Below are positions 62,258-64,000 of a DNA stretch of 64,000 nucleotides, piece by piece. This DNA is from Planctellipticum variicoloris (lineage in GTDB: Bacteria > Planctomycetota > Planctomycetia > Planctomycetales > Planctomycetaceae): assembly GCF_030622045.1 (NCBI RefSeq), contig NZ_CP130886.1, positions 2,741,557 through 2,805,556 on the forward strand, read 5' to 3'. Made by a program: the position numbers and the translations under genes. The notes below the pieces were generated by a model that searched no databases, was not told the DNA's origin, and was given only the letters and a program-made list of their open reading frames with translations. Numbering within the stretch: the first letter of the stretch is position 1; each line of letters starts with the position of its first letter.

Positions 62258-64000
62258 CTACGGCCGTTTCCAGTCGCGAATCTGCTCCCAGAACGGTCCG
62301 CGGGCCTGCTCGCGGGTCTGATACCGCAGCAGATAATCCCGATACGCAGCATCCCGCCGACGTTCCTTCCCGTTCCGATGGGCATAGTCCGTCATCGTCT
62401 GGAACGGCAGCGGTTCCACCGTCTGACCGTACACCGTATTCATGTTGAAATCTTTGTCCCAGCCGACGTTGTAAATCACGAAGTCCACCACCCACCCCTC
62501 CGGCAGCGGCTCCTTCAGCGTCTCGAACGACAGCGCCATCTCGTCCCCGGCCGCGAAGATCACGTGACGGTCATCCCGCTCCCGCAGCAGTTCCAGCACA
62601 TCGCCAAACCGGGTCAGGCAGCCGTCGACAGGAGCCCAGTGCTCTCCCGGCAGAATCCGTTGATAGTCGTACCGATCCGGACCGAACTGCGGATGCACGA
62701 TCGTCGCCGAGATCCCCCCTCGCGATCGCAGTTCCGCCGAGATCAGCGGCAGCTCGATCTCCCGGTACGGCGCCGGCTCTTCATCCACCGTGAAGAAGAT
62801 CTCGTCCCAGTAAAACTCCATATTCGTCGCAATCCGCAGCCGCGAGTCGCCCGGCGTCAAAGCGTCCGTGACGTCGACAACGATCGTCTTCGTTTTCCCG
62901 CCGGGGAATCCCATGGAAGGGCGAACCTCGCGCCAGTCCCCCTTGCCGTCCGGCGCCCACAGCGACGGCGGCTGCGGTTCCGGCAGATCGGGATTCTGCG
63001 ACAGCGACACGTTGATCGCCGTATCCGTCGGGTACATCCACCCCGTCAGAAACAGCAGCACGCGCTTTGGCGTCCCGATCTCCCCCAGGTTCAGCTCGAC
63101 CCAGTGCCGGTTCGTCAGTCCCTGCTTGAACTTCGTCTGCCACGTCTTCGCGTAAAGATCGTCCCGCTCCCGGACCAGCGGAAGCTGATCCCGCCCGGCC
63201 GGATCGCTGGCGGAAATCGGGAGCCTCGGATGGCGCGCCGTATGAATCGCCCGCTCAGCGAGAGCTGGCGGCCCGACCTTTTCATTGGTGTGAATCTGCA
63301 CGCCGGCTGGATGGGCCACCGCGTAGAGCTTCACTTCGTCAAAGTACGCCGCCTCCCACAGTTCCTCGGTAATCCGCACTTCATAACGACCGTCGCGCGG
63401 CTTCAGACGCTCGCCATCAATCTTGAGATATTCCCACTCCCGCCACGGTGCCACCACCGTCTCGCCAAACTTCAACCCGATCGGCGCCGCCCACAGCAGG
63501 TCCGTGTGGAACACGAACTGCTCACCGTCCCACGTGTAAAGATACGGGCACGAGCCTTCCAGCTTCTGCTCTTCGCAAATGAACTCATCCGCCTTCGGAC
63601 TGACCAGATTCCGCGGAATCCCGTTCGTCCAGACGACCCGCAGCACGTCCGCCCCGGCGAGCTTTCCCAGTCCGAAACGAGTGACTTGCCCCGAAACCAC
63701 TGCGGACTGATACCGACCCGCCGACTTCGCCTCAATCAGCGAACCGACCCCAAAGTGATTGACCCGCCCGCTCGCCGTCGGGTCGGCCCCTTTGTTCTGC
63801 TGAGCGCGAATGGCGATTTCGAGCACGTGATTCGCCGAGCCACCCTCATTCCGAAACGTCGACAGCCCCTCCTCGCCTGCGATCACCACGTCCTGGTCGC
63901 GGTCGCCATCCCAGTCTCCCACGACAATCCGCGTCGCCTCTGTCGTCTGTGTCGGGCCGGCTGTTACGACCGCCGACTTTTCCGACCATACTCCCGTGGC
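62258..64000 (-). CDS. FG-GAP/ASPIC-UnbV-like protein, 5' truncated
   Basis: The frame is open from the TAG at 62258-62260 to the window end at 64000, so the start lies outside. About 580 residues are visible. An FG-GAP-type repeat VVGDWDGDRDQDVVIAG near the truncated N-terminal end is followed by an ASPIC/UnbV-like segment (HVLEIAIRAQQNKGADPTASG, VNHFGVGSLIEAK, FGLGKLAGADVLRVVWTNG). Beta-rich regions come after it (YLYTWDGEQFVFHTDLLWAAPIG, EVRITEELWEAAYFDEVKLYAVAHP). The family is typical of large extracellular proteins of planctomycetes with a beta-propeller and CRTAC1-like module. The enzymatic role is unknown. Confidence 0.8.
   Translation of the reverse strand, partial: ATGVWSEKSAVVTAGPTQTTEATRIVVGDWDGDRDQDVVIAGEEGLSTFRNEGGSANHVLEIAIRAQQNKGADPTASGRVNHFGVGSLIEAKSAGRYQSAVVSGQVTRFGLGKLAGADVLRVVWTNGIPRNLVSPKADEFICEEQKLEGSCPYLYTWDGEQFVFHTDLLWAAPIGLKFGETVVAPWREWEYLKIDGERLKPRDGRYEVRITEELWEAAYFDEVKLYAVAHPAGVQIHTNEKVGPPALAERAIHTARHPRLPISASDPAGRDQLPLVRERDDLYAKTWQTKFKQGLTNRHWVELNLGEIGTPKRVLLFLTGWMYPTDTAINVSLSQNPDLPEPQPPSLWAPDGKGDWREVRPSMGFPGGKTKTIVVDVTDALTPGDSRLRIATNMEFYWDEIFFTVDEEPAPYREIELPLISAELRSRGGISATIVHPQFGPDRYDYQRILPGEHWAPVDGCLTRFGDVLELLRERDDRHVIFAAGDEMALSFETLKEPLPEGWVVDFVIYNVGWDKDFNMNTVYGQTVEPLPFQTMTDYAHRNGKERRRDAAYRDYLLRYQTREQARGPFWEQIRDWKRP

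Overview
The window looks like a chromosomal segment of a GC-rich member of the Planctomycetota (Planctomycetales-like). Indicators are a DUF1501 protein with a Tat signal, a formylglycine-generating enzyme followed by a secreted sulfatase, an ECF sigma factor overlapping a Ser/Thr kinase that carries an anti-sigma-like zinc motif, several large secreted multidomain proteins, few Shine-Dalgarno sequences, and very long antisense shadow ORFs typical of high GC. No rRNA, CRISPR array or intact IS element was seen. Function assignments come from reading the translated sequences; no database search was run.

Layout. 1-2630: ceramidase C-terminus, Nudix hydrolase, dihydroorotase. 2640-4374: a visibly lower-GC island with two ORFan genes; the second ends inside a 58-bp site with the folded geometry of an integron attC site, so this may be a small cassette cluster without a visible integrase. 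4514-13697 (minus strand): thrS, a PAS-REC protein, a FixJ-type regulator, a 1464-residue multi-PAS histidine kinase and a Rieske protein. 13957-20383: proline-rich ORFan, hypoxanthine phosphoribosyltransferase, an NtrB/NtrC-like pair and a LeuA-like synthase. 20645-26185: secreted thioredoxin-like protein, tRNA-Gln with promoter and terminator, a possible phage portal remnant, ORFans, a LssY_C protein and a hemolysin III family protein. 26304-32516: FGE, sulfatase and HAD phosphatase, then a sialidase-like protein and a cupin. 32536-42523: a nitrate/nitrite assimilation cluster: PilJ-type sensor kinase and FixJ-type regulator, divergent from a NirB-NirD fusion, a DmsB-DmsC-like fusion (four [4Fe-4S] clusters plus membrane anchor) and a NasA/NarB-type nitrate reductase. 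42649-48524: DUF1501 protein, RND pump and adaptor. 48706-55746: an overlapping ECF sigma / anti-sigma-kinase / 1645-residue secreted protein operon. 56101-64000: amidohydrolase with a CBM9-like domain, trpE, an SGNH/alpha-beta hydrolase fusion and a truncated FG-GAP/UnbV-like protein.

How genes work together. Nitrate would be reduced by the cytoplasmic molybdoenzyme with electrons from the membrane-bound Fe-S/anchor subunit, and nitrite by NirBD; the neighbouring PilJ-domain kinase is a plausible nitrate/nitrite sensor. The sigma-kinase-secreted protein operon looks like an envelope signalling unit. FGE would activate the sulfatase encoded next to it.

Between genes lie two recurring classes of non-coding structure: degenerate tracts with strict 7-base periodicity but different unit sequence at each locus, and GC-rich palindromes placed 19-45 bases after stop codons. 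Two of the palindrome families occur more than once in the window.
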